In this document: piece after piece, positions 1-8,756 of the stretch
Layout of the letters: each line of letters starts with the position of its first letter
Numbering within the stretch: the stretch's first letter is position 1
Source of the DNA: Rhodospirillaceae bacterium
GTDB lineage: Bacteria; Pseudomonadota; Alphaproteobacteria; Rhodospirillales; Rhodospirillaceae
Length of the DNA: 64,000 nucleotides
Assembly: GCA_040219235.1 (NCBI GenBank)
Contig: JAVJSV010000021.1
Location: 1 to 64,000, forward strand
Direction: 5' to 3'
Notes under the pieces: generated by a model
Databases searched by the model: none
What the model was told of the DNA's origin: nothing
The model's input: the letters and a program-made list of their open reading frames with translations, nothing else
Position numbers and translations under genes: made by a program

Positions 1-140
1 TCGAAACCTTTATGCCCACCGCCGAGCAAGAAGCGGAATGGCAGAAGGACCGTGATCGCTTTATCGATCTGACCTACTCACCGCTGCTGCGTGAAGGGGA
101 TCTGCCGGTGTCGGCCGCCTTCACCCGCGAAAACCGGTAA
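1..140 (+). CDS. C-terminal end of an unidentified protein (5' end outside the window)
   Basis: An open frame with codons starting at base 3 runs into the window and stops at TAA 138-140, giving about 45 residues. The tail is hydrophilic and rich in Glu, Arg and Asp, and ends TRENR. No domain can be recognised from this fragment. It lies 36 bases upstream of the next gene on the same strand, so the two may be co-transcribed. The reading frame is inferred from openness and amino-acid composition only. Confidence 0.5.
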   Translation, partial: ETFMPTAEQEAEWQKDRDRFIDLTYSPLLREGDLPVSAAFTRENR

Positions 141-176
141 GTCTCAATAGCAATTCAGGAACAAGGAGGTCATCCC

Positions 177-1376
177 ATGATCGACCGTCGCACACTCTTT
201 GGGGCATCTGCTGCTGTGGCTTCCGCTATTGGCGCGGTGTTTGGATCTAAGTCTGCGTCCGCAACGCCAGCACCCATGTCTATCTTTCCCGGTGATGTTG
301 AACCCCGTGGCACCGACAAGCGTTTGGAGCGCCTGCCCAAGCTCGACCTGGAAAGTTATGACAATTTCTTGACCGGTCTTCGCATCTGGTCGGGCAGTGC
401 CTCTGGCCGCGTCGCCCGTGAGCGTTTCAATCAGGCGTTGACCGATGCAGGGCTTGATCCGAAAGACGATATCCCCCTGGAAAAGATTTTTCCCTTGGTC
501 GAGAACGACACCTATATCGGAACCTCAGGGCGGCTGCGCACCAGCGGTCAGCAATTGATGTGGAAAGCACTGCAACTGCATTATCATGAAAATGCAGAAA
601 CCTATCTGGCTGAGATGGAGGCTACCGATCAGACTGGCCCCGGCAAGTTAGAGCTAAATCCGGACATGGAGATTCCCGACTACACCAAGTACGAAATCCA
701 CATTCAACCCGGTGGATATGTCGGTGATGCCTTTGCGGGCCATATGTATCACTACGGCACCAACAACTTTTATCGGGCGGAGAATTATCAGGATGAGATT
801 CATCGCAATCTTGCTGCCCAGATGGCCACCCCTAAAGACGGCAAGGTCATGCGCATCCTCGATATGGGTTGCGGCACCGGTCAACTGACCGCCGCCCTTA
901 AAGAACGCTTCCCGGACGCCGAAGTCTGGGGCATCGATATCGGTGGTCCCATGGTTCGCTACGCCCACATGCGCTGCGTGGATTTAGGGATTGGCGCCAA
1001 CTTCCGTCAAGGCTTGGCCGAAGATACCAAGTTTGAAGACGGCTACTTCGATATTGTGACGTCTTACATCTTGCACCACGAAGTGCCGGCTAAGGAAACC
1101 AAAGACATCATCAACGAGGCTTTCCGTGTGCTGCGTCCGGGTGGCGTCTACTTCCCGATTGATTTTGAAACCGGAGCCGGGCGTGGTCGGTCAGCCAACG
1201 CTTACGGTCGCTTTGGCTCTTGGCGTGATCATCGCTGGAATGAAGAAGTCTGGCGTTTGGAATACAACTCAGTCGATTTCAATGGTGAAATGCGCAAGAC
1301 CGGCTTTGACGTGGTCGATGAAGGCCCAGCCGCGTGGCGCAGCCGGTATAACGTCCTCGGCACCAAGCCGGCCTAA
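177..1376 (+). CDS. Tat-signal-bearing class I SAM-dependent methyltransferase-like protein
   Basis: The start is supported by AGGAGG about 7 bases upstream. Residues 1-29 form a twin-arginine-like signal (DRRTLFG followed by an Ala-rich stretch ending SASA). The C-terminal half holds a clear Rossmann methyltransferase core: motif I LDMGCGTGQL near residue 229, an acidic motif II (VWGIDIGG) and a later VLRPGG motif near 320. The N-terminal ~200 residues are not recognised. Export is odd for a SAM enzyme because SAM is cytoplasmic. Either the signal is not used, the protein is anchored with the catalytic domain inside, or the fold has another role. The substrate is unknown. The gene ends at a strong hairpin shared with the convergent gene. 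Confidence 0.75.
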   Translation: MIDRRTLFGASAAVASAIGAVFGSKSASATPAPMSIFPGDVEPRGTDKRLERLPKLDLESYDNFLTGLRIWSGSASGRVARERFNQALTDAGLDPKDDIPLEKIFPLVENDTYIGTSGRLRTSGQQLMWKALQLHYHENAETYLAEMEATDQTGPGKLELNPDMEIPDYTKYEIHIQPGGYVGDAFAGHMYHYGTNNFYRAENYQDEIHRNLAAQMATPKDGKVMRILDMGCGTGQLTAALKERFPDAEVWGIDIGGPMVRYAHMRCVDLGIGANFRQGLAEDTKFEDGYFDIVTSYILHHEVPAKETKDIINEAFRVLRPGGVYFPIDFETGAGRGRSANAYGRFGSWRDHRWNEEVWRLEYNSVDFNGEMRKTGFDVVDEGPAAWRSRYNVLGTKPA

Positions 1377-1397
1377 ACTTTCACGGCTCTAAACACA

Positions 1398-1432
1398 AAA
1401 CGGCGCAGATTGAATGTCAGTCTGCGCCGTTT
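1398..1432. terminator. Bidirectional hairpin terminator between convergent genes
   Basis: A perfect 12-bp inverted repeat (AAACGGCGCAGA at 1398-1409 and its complement at 1421-1432) with an 11-base loop. A-rich and T-rich flanks on either side suit termination from both directions. It lies between the plus-strand methyltransferase and the minus-strand TlpA-like gene. Confidence 0.85.
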
Positions 1433-1457
1433 CTCTGTCTGCGTGGGTCTCGTTCTA

Positions 1458-2723
1458 TCAGACGTCTTCCGCCAGTAATGCGTCCATCAGCTTGTAAAAA
1501 TCGCGCTTAAATTTTTCGTGATGCTCCCCTGTGGCAGGACCTGGAAACCCAGTATGAATATGCCTAACAGCGCCCGTACGATCGACGAAGATCATGGTCG
1601 GATAGACCAACACAGCGTTGATCATGGGTAGGGTTTTGGCTGCGGCTTCCTTGTCCATCGTGCCGGCTATCAGCATGGGGTACTGCACCTCATAGCGGCG
1701 CTCGTAACGGCGGCAGGCTTTTACCGCATCCTCAAACACTGGCGAGTATTCATACATCAGTCCCACAGCTTCTAAGCCACGATCCTTATTCTCATTGAAA
1801 TAGGGCGAGAAGAACGCGGTCTCATCATGGCAGGTCGGGCACCAGCTGCCGCCAATGGTGATCACCACGACCTTGTTTTCAAATCGTGCATCCGACAGCG
1901 ACACTAGGTTGCCGTCTAGGTCTGGGAAGGAAAACGCCAGCCCATCGTAGCCGTCTTTGATATAGGTAAGCTTGGTTGCATCATCCAATGCGGCGGTCGC
2001 ATCCCTTTTGGCGGACCAATCCGCTGTGAACTGTCCTGTGAGAGAGTAGTTTTGGCCGGATAAGGTTCCATCTTCATTCAATGTGCCACGCCACAACGCC
2101 CCGCCGCCGCCGTAAAAGGTCGACAGGTACAGTTCTGTGCCCCGCAGTTCTCCCGTCAGAAAGCGGGAGTCTCCGGTTGTTACCATGGAAGCCCCAACAA
2201 CGACGGAGCCATCATCGTTAAGTTCCAGCAGCCCAACCCGAGGCTCGGTTGAAAACGCGCTGTTGATCTGGGTGAGGGCCCAGCGTCCTGCAAGATTTTC
2301 GGCGGGTGCAACAGCGTCGACAAAGAAGCGATGGCTTTGACCATGCTCTGCCGTGAAGGGCACAACCGTGTAACCATCGGGCCGTTTGAATTGCATGGTG
2401 CCTTGCATCTGTCCGTCTTTGATAATCACACTGGAGATGCTGTGTCCGTAGGATGGAAATTCAATGACCAAAGACGTGCCGCGCACTGTGGTGGTTTCAG
2501 CGGCCATGCGTTCTGGGCCATTGATAAAGGTCGCTTGCCACGTTTCACCCTCATTGGAGAGTTCCATGATGAACGGCATCTCGCCGATGGGCGTATCGAT
2601 GATCACGCGCCAGTCGCCGGTCGGCATGGCCTGCTCGTTCTGCACTGGCTCTTCAGCCGCTTGCACAGTAACGCTCGCGCAGTACGCTGTGAGTGCAGCG
2701 GCAACGATTGTCAGTTTTCTCAT
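1458..2723 (-). CDS. Secreted TlpA/ResA-like thioredoxin-fold protein with N-terminal beta domain
   Basis: I chose ATG 2723 because AGGAG lies 7 bases upstream; an in-frame GTG at 2729 is the alternative. A Sec signal peptide ends near residue 23 (AYCASVTVQA). Residues ~25-250 look like a beta-rich lipocalin-like region of unknown function. The C-terminal ~170 residues are a TlpA/AhpC-type thioredoxin domain with the redox motif WCPTC in GGSWCPTCHDE. The family acts as periplasmic thiol-disulfide reductases, for example in cytochrome c maturation or protein repair. The partner is not evident from the neighbours. It is convergent with the methyltransferase gene. Confidence 0.8.
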   Translation of the reverse strand: MRKLTIVAAALTAYCASVTVQAAEEPVQNEQAMPTGDWRVIIDTPIGEMPFIMELSNEGETWQATFINGPERMAAETTTVRGTSLVIEFPSYGHSISSVIIKDGQMQGTMQFKRPDGYTVVPFTAEHGQSHRFFVDAVAPAENLAGRWALTQINSAFSTEPRVGLLELNDDGSVVVGASMVTTGDSRFLTGELRGTELYLSTFYGGGGALWRGTLNEDGTLSGQNYSLTGQFTADWSAKRDATAALDDATKLTYIKDGYDGLAFSFPDLDGNLVSLSDARFENKVVVITIGGSWCPTCHDETAFFSPYFNENKDRGLEAVGLMYEYSPVFEDAVKACRRYERRYEVQYPMLIAGTMDKEAAAKTLPMINAVLVYPTMIFVDRTGAVRHIHTGFPGPATGEHHEKFKRDFYKLMDALLAEDV

Positions 2724-2775
2724 GATCACGCTCCTGCTCGACCGATCGATTAGTCATTTTAAGCGTGAATTCGAC

Positions 2776-3942
2776 CTACTTTGCCAGCTTTTCGATCAAA
2801 TCGCTCATGAACCGAGTCCCCAGATCCACCTGCTCTAACGTGATGAATTCATTGGGTTGATGAGCCTGGGCAATAGATCCAGGGCCACAAATGACCGTTG
2901 AGAGCCCACTTTCCTGGAATTGTCCGGCCTCGGCGGCAAAGCTCACAGCGCGGGTTGCATTGTCTCCCGTCAGCTGCCGGCACAGGCGTTCGGCCTCCGA
3001 GTCGCTTTCGAACTGAAGGGCCGGGGTGCCAGCACGCACCTGAATATCGATGGCACTTTTGGGCGCTGTTTTCCGCATGTCCGGCAGTACGGTATCGTGG
3101 CAGAAGTCCTCAAACTTACGGATGTACTGTTGTGGATCATCGCCCGGCAAAGAGCGAATATCCCAGGTCAGTGTACAGTGCCCGGCCAGAATGTTCAGCG
3201 CGGTACCGCCCTTGATGACATTTACTGTCATCGTCGTGTGGTCCGGCTCGAAACGAGGGTCTTTGTTTGTATTGTTGTCTGCCGCATTCGCTGCATTCAT
3301 GTCACTGACACATTGAATGAGCCGCCCGGCAGCCATGACCGCGCTAAAGCCCAATTGTGTTTGGGAGGAATGGGCTTCCTGTCCCGTAATGGCCGCTGTC
3401 ACAGCGGTGACCCCTTTATGGGCAGACACCACTTTCATATCGGTCGGTTCGCCAACAATCACGGCTTTCGGCAGCGGTAACTCTTCACGAATAAGTTTGA
3501 TTAACGATGGCACGCCCGCGCAGCCAACTTCTTCGTCGTAAGAAAAGGCGAAGTGAATCGGTACCGGCAAATCAGCAGCAATCATATCCGGTAAGGCGGC
3601 GATGGCCGTGGCCAGAAAGCACTTCATGTCGCAGGTGCCGCGCCCGAATAGTTTGCCGTCTTTTTCAACCAGAGAAAACGGGTCGGTATGCCAGTCTTGA
3701 TCCTCAACCGGCACCACGTCGGTATGGCCGGACAACACTACGCCGCCTTCAACCATGGGGCCTATGGTCGCCAATAAATTGGCCTTGGTGCCTTCGGCAT
3801 TATGAACCAGCCGCGACTCAATACCGTACTCGTTCAAGCGCTCTTGAACATAAGCTATGAGGTTTAGGTTGGAGTCCCGTGACACCGTTGGAAAGGCAAT
3901 CAACCGGGCCAGTTCAGCGCGTGTGTCAGCGGTGGTGACCAT
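2776..3942 (-). CDS. argE: Acetylornithine deacetylase (M20 family)
   Basis: A 388-residue M20 zinc peptidase-family protein, the usual length for proteobacterial ArgE, which hydrolyses N-acetylornithine to ornithine in arginine synthesis. Visible motifs are GHTDVVP near residue 70 (first metal His and Asp), GRGTCDMK near 100 (bridging Asp) and the catalytic EEVGCAG near 137. A dimerisation-domain-like middle and a C-terminal metal-His region (AQAHQPNEF) follow. The start ATG lies directly after the cysS stop codon, so the two are probably one transcript. Related M20 enzymes such as succinyl-diaminopimelate desuccinylase cannot be fully excluded, but sequence and length fit ArgE best. Confidence 0.85.
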   Translation of the reverse strand: MVTTADTRAELARLIAFPTVSRDSNLNLIAYVQERLNEYGIESRLVHNAEGTKANLLATIGPMVEGGVVLSGHTDVVPVEDQDWHTDPFSLVEKDGKLFGRGTCDMKCFLATAIAALPDMIAADLPVPIHFAFSYDEEVGCAGVPSLIKLIREELPLPKAVIVGEPTDMKVVSAHKGVTAVTAAITGQEAHSSQTQLGFSAVMAAGRLIQCVSDMNAANAADNNTNKDPRFEPDHTTMTVNVIKGGTALNILAGHCTLTWDIRSLPGDDPQQYIRKFEDFCHDTVLPDMRKTAPKSAIDIQVRAGTPALQFESDSEAERLCRQLTGDNATRAVSFAAEAGQFQESGLSTVICGPGSIAQAHQPNEFITLEQVDLGTRFMSDLIEKLAK

Positions 3943-5325
3943 CTAACAGCCCCGCCGCCATTTAGTGCCTTTGGGTCCGTCTTCCAATGTAATGCCGCGC
4001 GCAAGAAGCTCATCTCTGATCCGGTCAGACTCGGCAAAGTCTTTATTGGTTCTCGCGGTACGCCGGGCTTCAACCATGGCATCGATTTCCGCGTCTTCAT
4101 CGTTGCTGCCACCTTTAAGCCAGGACGACGGATCACCTTGCAGCAGGCCAAGGACTGCGCCAGCGGCGAGCAACTGTCCTTTAAGCAGGGCGCGGTCTTT
4201 ATCTGTCTTGGCGGTATTGGCCGCTTTGCACAGCGCTGACATTTCCGCCAGAGCCTTGGGCGTATTCACGTCATCGCTCAGCGCGTTCATGAAGGCGTCA
4301 GAGGGCGTAGCCGCTTTTGGAGCATTGATGTGCGCGAGATTGTCCAGCGTGCCATACAGCCGGTCCAAAGTGCTCTTGGCTTGCGCCAGCAAATCATCGC
4401 ACCAGTCCAGCGGCTGGCGATAGTGCGCGGTCAGCAGAGCAAAGCGAATGGTCTCGCCCGCATGGTCTTGCAGGAGCTCTTGAACAGTCACGATGTTGCC
4501 GATCGACTTAGACATTTTGTCCTTGTCCATGGTCAGGAAGCCGTTGTGCATCCACACCTGCGCCAGATCAGCACCGCCATGGCTGCACGTGCTTTGCGCC
4601 AGTTCATTTTCATGGTGCGGGAAAATCAAATCATGCCCGCCACCATGAATATCTATCGTCTCACCCAAATGCTTTTCGATCATGGCCGAGCATTCAATAT
4701 GCCAGCCTGGGCGTCCCCGGCCCCACGGACTGTCCCACCCTGGCAGATCATCGCTGGAGGGTTTCCACAACACAAAGTCAGCGGCATCTTTTTTGTAAGG
4801 CGCGACCTCAACACGTGCGCCCGCAATCATATCATCCTGATCGCGATTGGAGAGGCGGCCATAATTTTCGAACGACGGCACATCGAACAACACATGGTCC
4901 TCCGCCGCATAGGCATGGCCGCGTTCGATCAGCACCGTGATCATGGCAATGATTTCATCAACGTGCGCGGTGGCATGGGGTTCATGCGTTGGATTTAGAA
5001 CGCCCAGCGCCCCCATATCCGCCCGATAGATATCTGCGTACTGCTTCGTAATGTCGCTGATGAGCCGTCCGGTTTCTTTCGACGCCGCATTAATTTTATC
5101 ATCGATGTCGGTAATGTTGCGGGCATAGACCACATGGTCGTCGCCATAGACATGGCGGAGCAGCCTAAACACCACATCAAACACTACGGCGGGCCGGGCA
5201 TTGCCAATATGGGCGTAGCTGTAGACCGTTGGGCCACAGACATACATCGTCACCCGCTTCTCGTCGTGCGGCTGAAAGGCTGCCTTGGCCCGGGTCAGGG
5301 TGTTATGAAGATTGAGTGTTGTCAT
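3943..5325 (-). CDS. cysS: Cysteinyl-tRNA synthetase
   Basis: A 460-residue class I aminoacyl-tRNA synthetase charging tRNA-Cys. The zinc/substrate Cys sits in MYVCGPTVY near residue 28 and the HIGH-type motif is HIGN just after. Further zinc ligands lie in HIECSAM and [13 protein letters not shown], and the KMSKS motif is exact (DKMSKSIGN near 268). The C-terminal anticodon-binding part ends in the typical [10 protein letters not shown]. Length and all motifs are normal, so it should be functional. It is the first gene of a cysS-argE unit. No T-box or other leader was seen upstream. Confidence 0.96.
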   Translation of the reverse strand: MTTLNLHNTLTRAKAAFQPHDEKRVTMYVCGPTVYSYAHIGNARPAVVFDVVFRLLRHVYGDDHVVYARNITDIDDKINAASKETGRLISDITKQYADIYRADMGALGVLNPTHEPHATAHVDEIIAMITVLIERGHAYAAEDHVLFDVPSFENYGRLSNRDQDDMIAGARVEVAPYKKDAADFVLWKPSSDDLPGWDSPWGRGRPGWHIECSAMIEKHLGETIDIHGGGHDLIFPHHENELAQSTCSHGGADLAQVWMHNGFLTMDKDKMSKSIGNIVTVQELLQDHAGETIRFALLTAHYRQPLDWCDDLLAQAKSTLDRLYGTLDNLAHINAPKAATPSDAFMNALSDDVNTPKALAEMSALCKAANTAKTDKDRALLKGQLLAAGAVLGLLQGDPSSWLKGGSNDEDAEIDAMVEARRTARTNKDFAESDRIRDELLARGITLEDGPKGTKWRRGC

Positions 5326-5489
5326 GGCCGGGGTTTAGCGGAATTTCAGCGGAGTCTCTAGTCCCTACGCCCGTGCTGCTACCGATTTGCACGCTCTACC
5401 TTGAGAATTTAGTCATATAAGACTAAATGAGACCTTCTTCAGATGTATTTGGCCCCCAAGGGCGTCCTAGACCGCCCAGGCGGATCACA

Positions 5490-5993
5490 ATGCGGAAAAT
5501 AACTATGACCCAGACGAATTCCCCGTTTGCCGCCCGTAAGACTGTCGAGCAGGTCGAAGAAGGCGCAGAACTGGCTCCTAAATTCGATGCCAATGGCCTC
5601 ATTGCCGTGGTCACCACCGATGCCGAGACGGGCGAGCTGTTAATGCACGGCTATATGAACCAAGAAGCCCTGACCAAAACCATCGAAACTGGCGAGGCTC
5701 ATTACTGGAGCCGCAGTCGACAGGCGTTGTGGCACAAGGGCGCCACCTCTGGGCTCACCCAAGAGATCGCAGAAATGCGCATTGATGACGATCAGGATGC
5801 GGTGTGGCTGCGCGTGAAAGTCGCAGGCTCCGGGGCCAGCTGCCACGTGGGCTACCGGTCGTGTTTTTACCGGGCCATCCCTACAGGAATTCCGGTTGAA
5901 GACGCCGCAAAACTGCTTGAGTTTAAGGAAGATGACAAAACCTTCGATCCGAAGGATGTTTATGGCGACGCGCCGAATCCGACCAAACTTTAA
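5490..5993 (+). CDS. hisI: Phosphoribosyl-AMP cyclohydrolase
   Basis: Third step of histidine synthesis: opens the purine ring of PR-AMP to give ProFAR. The metal-binding acidic cluster RIDDDQDAV and the Cys motifs [12 protein letters not shown] are present, as is the SRQALWHKG substrate region. The open frame extends up to ATG 5427, but ATG 5490 has AGGCGG about 8 bases upstream and gives a length closer to the family; ATG 5505 is another candidate. It is a stand-alone HisI without the HisE domain, as usual in alphaproteobacteria. No other his genes are nearby. Confidence 0.92.
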   Translation: MRKITMTQTNSPFAARKTVEQVEEGAELAPKFDANGLIAVVTTDAETGELLMHGYMNQEALTKTIETGEAHYWSRSRQALWHKGATSGLTQEIAEMRIDDDQDAVWLRVKVAGSGASCHVGYRSCFYRAIPTGIPVEDAAKLLEFKEDDKTFDPKDVYGDAPNPTKL

Positions 5994-6006
5994 GACCTTC
6001 TAAAAC

Positions 6007-6921
6007 TCACCATCCAATGCCGTAGAAGGCCAGCATGCGCCGCGCGTTGTCTTCAATGCGTGACTCGTAACCGCGTAGGTGGGCGAATTCCGGCACGCGA
6101 ATGACTTTGTGCAGCTCAAACGGATTAGCGCCCGAGGCCATAGCCTCGCGTGTGGCTTTCATCAGAGCTTCCAGGTACTGCCGCCGCTCGGTTACGGCGC
6201 TGGGGTGCGACAGCATCGCACCGTGCCCGCCGATGATAGCTTTGTAGTCGATGGCCTCTATTTCTTTCAGCGTGCGCACGTAATGATGCGGCGCATAGTC
6301 GGGCATGAACCCCAAGGGCGCGCCACCCGGGGTCACCAGATCGACGATGTACAGGTAATCCCCTGGATCAGGACGCATCACCACCATGCAATCGCCATGG
6401 TTAGGACCGAAGTAGAGCAGCTCCAGTTTGCGACCGCCCAATTCAAGTGTGTAGTCGTCCGAGAACGTAATGTCCGGCATGACAATGTCTGGGTTTGGCA
6501 GATCATAAAAATGCCGCGCGCAGTTTTCATGGGCGACAATTTGTGCGCCTTCGTCCTTAAAAATTTGCGCGCCGGGTACATGGTCCCAATGCTCGTGGCT
6601 ATACACCACATACTTCACCGGCTGGTCGGTGATCTTGGCCACTTCCTCCCGGAAAATTTTTGCGATGGCCGGGCTGATGGGGTCGGTCACGATGACGCCA
6701 TCGTCGGTTATCATGAACAGGCTGCGAGTGCCCGTATAACGAAACACGTACACGCCATCGGCAATCTTAGTGGTGTCATAGCCGGCGACGGCAAACTCAT
6801 TCCAGGCTGGGTTCGGCGCAGGCTTGAGCAGCTCCTCAATGCTTGGGCCTTGTTCTGCAGCCATAGCTGGCGCGGCTAGAAGAAGAGTCGCGATGCTGAG
6901 TGTGCTCAGTGTTTGTTTCAT
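6007..6921 (-). CDS. Secreted MBL-fold metallo-hydrolase, fourth of a tandem set
   Basis: I chose ATG 6921 because it begins a good Sec signal peptide (MKQTLSTLSIATLLL, cleavage after AMA); the open frame extends to 7029 without one. The mature protein has the metallo-beta-lactamase fold, with SHEHWDH near residue 107 as the HxHxDH zinc motif, a later His in FGPNHGDC and IIGGHG near the C terminus. It ends YGIGW, as its three neighbours end in GW. The family covers B3-like lactamases, SoxH-type and other periplasmic hydrolases, so the substrate is unknown. It is separated by 46 bases from its paralogue, a looser spacing than in the rest of the array. Confidence 0.85.
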   Translation of the reverse strand: MKQTLSTLSIATLLLAAPAMAAEQGPSIEELLKPAPNPAWNEFAVAGYDTTKIADGVYVFRYTGTRSLFMITDDGVIVTDPISPAIAKIFREEVAKITDQPVKYVVYSHEHWDHVPGAQIFKDEGAQIVAHENCARHFYDLPNPDIVMPDITFSDDYTLELGGRKLELLYFGPNHGDCMVVMRPDPGDYLYIVDLVTPGGAPLGFMPDYAPHHYVRTLKEIEAIDYKAIIGGHGAMLSHPSAVTERRQYLEALMKATREAMASGANPFELHKVIRVPEFAHLRGYESRIEDNARRMLAFYGIGW

Positions 6922-6950
6922 GAATACAATTCCCTGCTGAGCAATCTCGT

Positions 6951-6977
6951 GCTTACCAACCCGGCGCTTACCAACCC
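6951..6977. repeat. 15-bp tandem duplication across a stop codon
   Basis: GCTTACCAACCC occurs at 6951-6962 and again at 6966-6977, a period of 15 bases. On the minus strand this repeats the terminal codons Gly-Trp-stop of the MBL gene ending at 6968, so a second in-frame stop follows 15 bases later. Confidence 0.85.
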
Positions 6978-7840
6978 ATCGTATAGAAATGATAGATGCG
7001 TTCGGCGCCGCGCCGGATATGCGTGTCATAGCCGCGCATCTCTTGGAATTCCTGCGCCAACTCTATCGTATCGTAGAGCTCTTCCAGCCGTTTGCCCTCG
7101 GCTATGCCCTCGCGCACGGCGGCCATCAAGGCTTCCATATAGCGGCGGCGTTGTACCAGCGCGTCTTTCGGCGCGACGGGAATGCCGTGGCCACCGATGA
7201 ACTGTGTCCAGCCGTCCAGGGCTTCCAGTTCATGCAGGGTGCGCACCCATTCGCCCGGATCATAATCCGGCATGAACCCGAGGCCGACGGAATAGGGCGT
7301 CACCAGATCGTTGATGTACAGAATATCGGTGCCGTCCACCTGCATCACCAGCATACAGTCGCCGTGGTTGGGGCCGAAGTACATCAGCTTCAAAGTTTTA
7401 CCGCCGAGGATGATTTCACTGTCGCCTGGAATTACGCGGTCGGGCATCACCAGATCGTCGTTGGGATGGCGCACCCAGTGCGGAATACATTTTTCGTGGC
7501 TGATGAACTCTGCGCCTTCGTCCTTAAAAATCTGCCCGCCCAGCGCGTGATCCCAATGCTGATGGCTGTACACCACGTACTTCACGGGCAGGTCTGTCAC
7601 CTCGGCGATGGCCGCACGCATGTCGGCGGCATTCTTGGAATTCACGGGGTCGGTGGCAATCACACCCTCATCGGTCACCACAAACAAACTCCGCGCTGAA
7701 AACGCGCCGTAGGAATACACCCCCGGTGCGACTTCCGTTGTGGTCTTGGTAAAAATGTCCAGCGACTGCGCATGGGCTTGGAAGGCTTGGTTTTGTAAGG
7801 CCAGCGCAAAAATCGCCGCGCCGATAATGTGTTTCATCAT
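6968..7840 (-). CDS. Secreted MBL-fold metallo-hydrolase, third of a tandem set
   Basis: Start ATG 7840 has GGGTGG just upstream, inside the end of the previous gene; a GTG at 7849 is possible. A signal peptide (MMKHIIGAAIFALAL, cleavage after AHA) precedes a full MBL domain with SHQHWDH near residue 93, FGPNHGDC near 150 and FIGGHG near 210. The C terminus is YTMGW. It is probably translated together with the upstream paralogue, whose stop lies 2 bases before this ATG. Zinc ligands appear complete, so an active hydrolase is expected; the substrate is unknown. Confidence 0.85.
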   Translation of the reverse strand: MMKHIIGAAIFALALQNQAFQAHAQSLDIFTKTTTEVAPGVYSYGAFSARSLFVVTDEGVIATDPVNSKNAADMRAAIAEVTDLPVKYVVYSHQHWDHALGGQIFKDEGAEFISHEKCIPHWVRHPNDDLVMPDRVIPGDSEIILGGKTLKLMYFGPNHGDCMLVMQVDGTDILYINDLVTPYSVGLGFMPDYDPGEWVRTLHELEALDGWTQFIGGHGIPVAPKDALVQRRRYMEALMAAVREGIAEGKRLEELYDTIELAQEFQEMRGYDTHIRRGAERIYHFYTMGW

Positions 7841-7842
7841 GG

Positions 7843-8748
7843 TTACCACCCAATCGTGTAATAAATAAGCATACGTTGTGCGTTGGCCGCCAGGTATTGA
7901 TCATAGCCCTGCCAGTCTTTGTACTGGGGCAAAGAGACCGCCCCGGGAATGTCCTCGAAGGGCGTGCCCTTATCAATTTCCGCCTTCACCGCATCCAGCA
8001 ACGCTTGTTGATACTCACGCCGCGTGGTCACGGCATCGCGCGGCGCGATGGGTTCGCCATGGCCAGGGATCATGCGCTCGAACGGCACTTCATCTTCCAG
8101 CTTCTGCATCGAGGCGACAAACTGCTTGGGGTAGGAATCGTTCATGCGTCCACCGGCGCCCGACACCGCATAGGGCTGCACCGTATCCACGATATGTACA
8201 ATCTTGTGCGCCGGAAAATACAAGTGCGTGCTGCAATCCGAATGGTTGGGGCCGTGATATAGCAATTCGGCGACCGCGCCGCCGACGTCCAGCACCTGCT
8301 TTTGCTCGTAAGACCGGTCCGGCACCACCAGGTCCGGATGCGGGTTGCGATAAAAATGCGGCAGGCAGGCTTCATGGCTCCAAATCTCGGCGCCCTCGTC
8401 TTTAAAAACCTGGCCGCCCAAGGCGTGATCCCAATGATTGTGGGAATACACAACATAGAGAATGGGTTTGTCTGTGATCTTGCGAATCTCACTAAGGATT
8501 TGTTTGGCCGCGGGCGTGCTCACCGGATCGCCGACCAGCACACCGTCATCCCCCACCAGGGCAACGGTGCGATAGCCTCCGGTGCTGATGGTGTACAGGC
8601 CATCTCCCAGGTCCGTGGTGACAGCGCTAAACGTGCCGAATGGTGTGGGCGGACCGGGTGGCGAATCGGAACCTTGAGGCGTCGTGCAGCCTGATAAAAA
8701 GCCCGCGAACAGGATCACGGTGGATATGGATTTTAGAACCGTCATCAT
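7843..8748 (-). CDS. MBL-fold metallo-hydrolase lipoprotein, second of a tandem set
   Basis: The N terminus carries a lipoprotein signal with lipobox LSGC near residue 20, so this copy is probably membrane-anchored while its paralogues are soluble. The HxHxDH motif is SHNHWDH near residue 99; YHGPNHSDC and MIPGHGEP supply further metal ligands. It ends YTIGW. ATG 8748 follows AGGGGTGAGA; GTG 8754 and ATG 8745 are alternatives. It lies 8 bases downstream of the first paralogue. The sequence is clearly related to, but well diverged from, the other three, which points to old duplications and not a recent amplification. Confidence 0.85.
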   Translation of the reverse strand: MMTVLKSISTVILFAGFLSGCTTPQGSDSPPGPPTPFGTFSAVTTDLGDGLYTISTGGYRTVALVGDDGVLVGDPVSTPAAKQILSEIRKITDKPILYVVYSHNHWDHALGGQVFKDEGAEIWSHEACLPHFYRNPHPDLVVPDRSYEQKQVLDVGGAVAELLYHGPNHSDCSTHLYFPAHKIVHIVDTVQPYAVSGAGGRMNDSYPKQFVASMQKLEDEVPFERMIPGHGEPIAPRDAVTTRREYQQALLDAVKAEIDKGTPFEDIPGAVSLPQYKDWQGYDQYLAANAQRMLIYYTIGW

Positions 8749-8756
8749 TCTCACCC

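Noticed and set aside
6079-6879. A 266-codon plus-strand frame across the fourth MBL gene
   Set aside because: Similar shadow frames occur opposite each MBL paralogue, as expected from shared codon patterns and not from real antisense genes.
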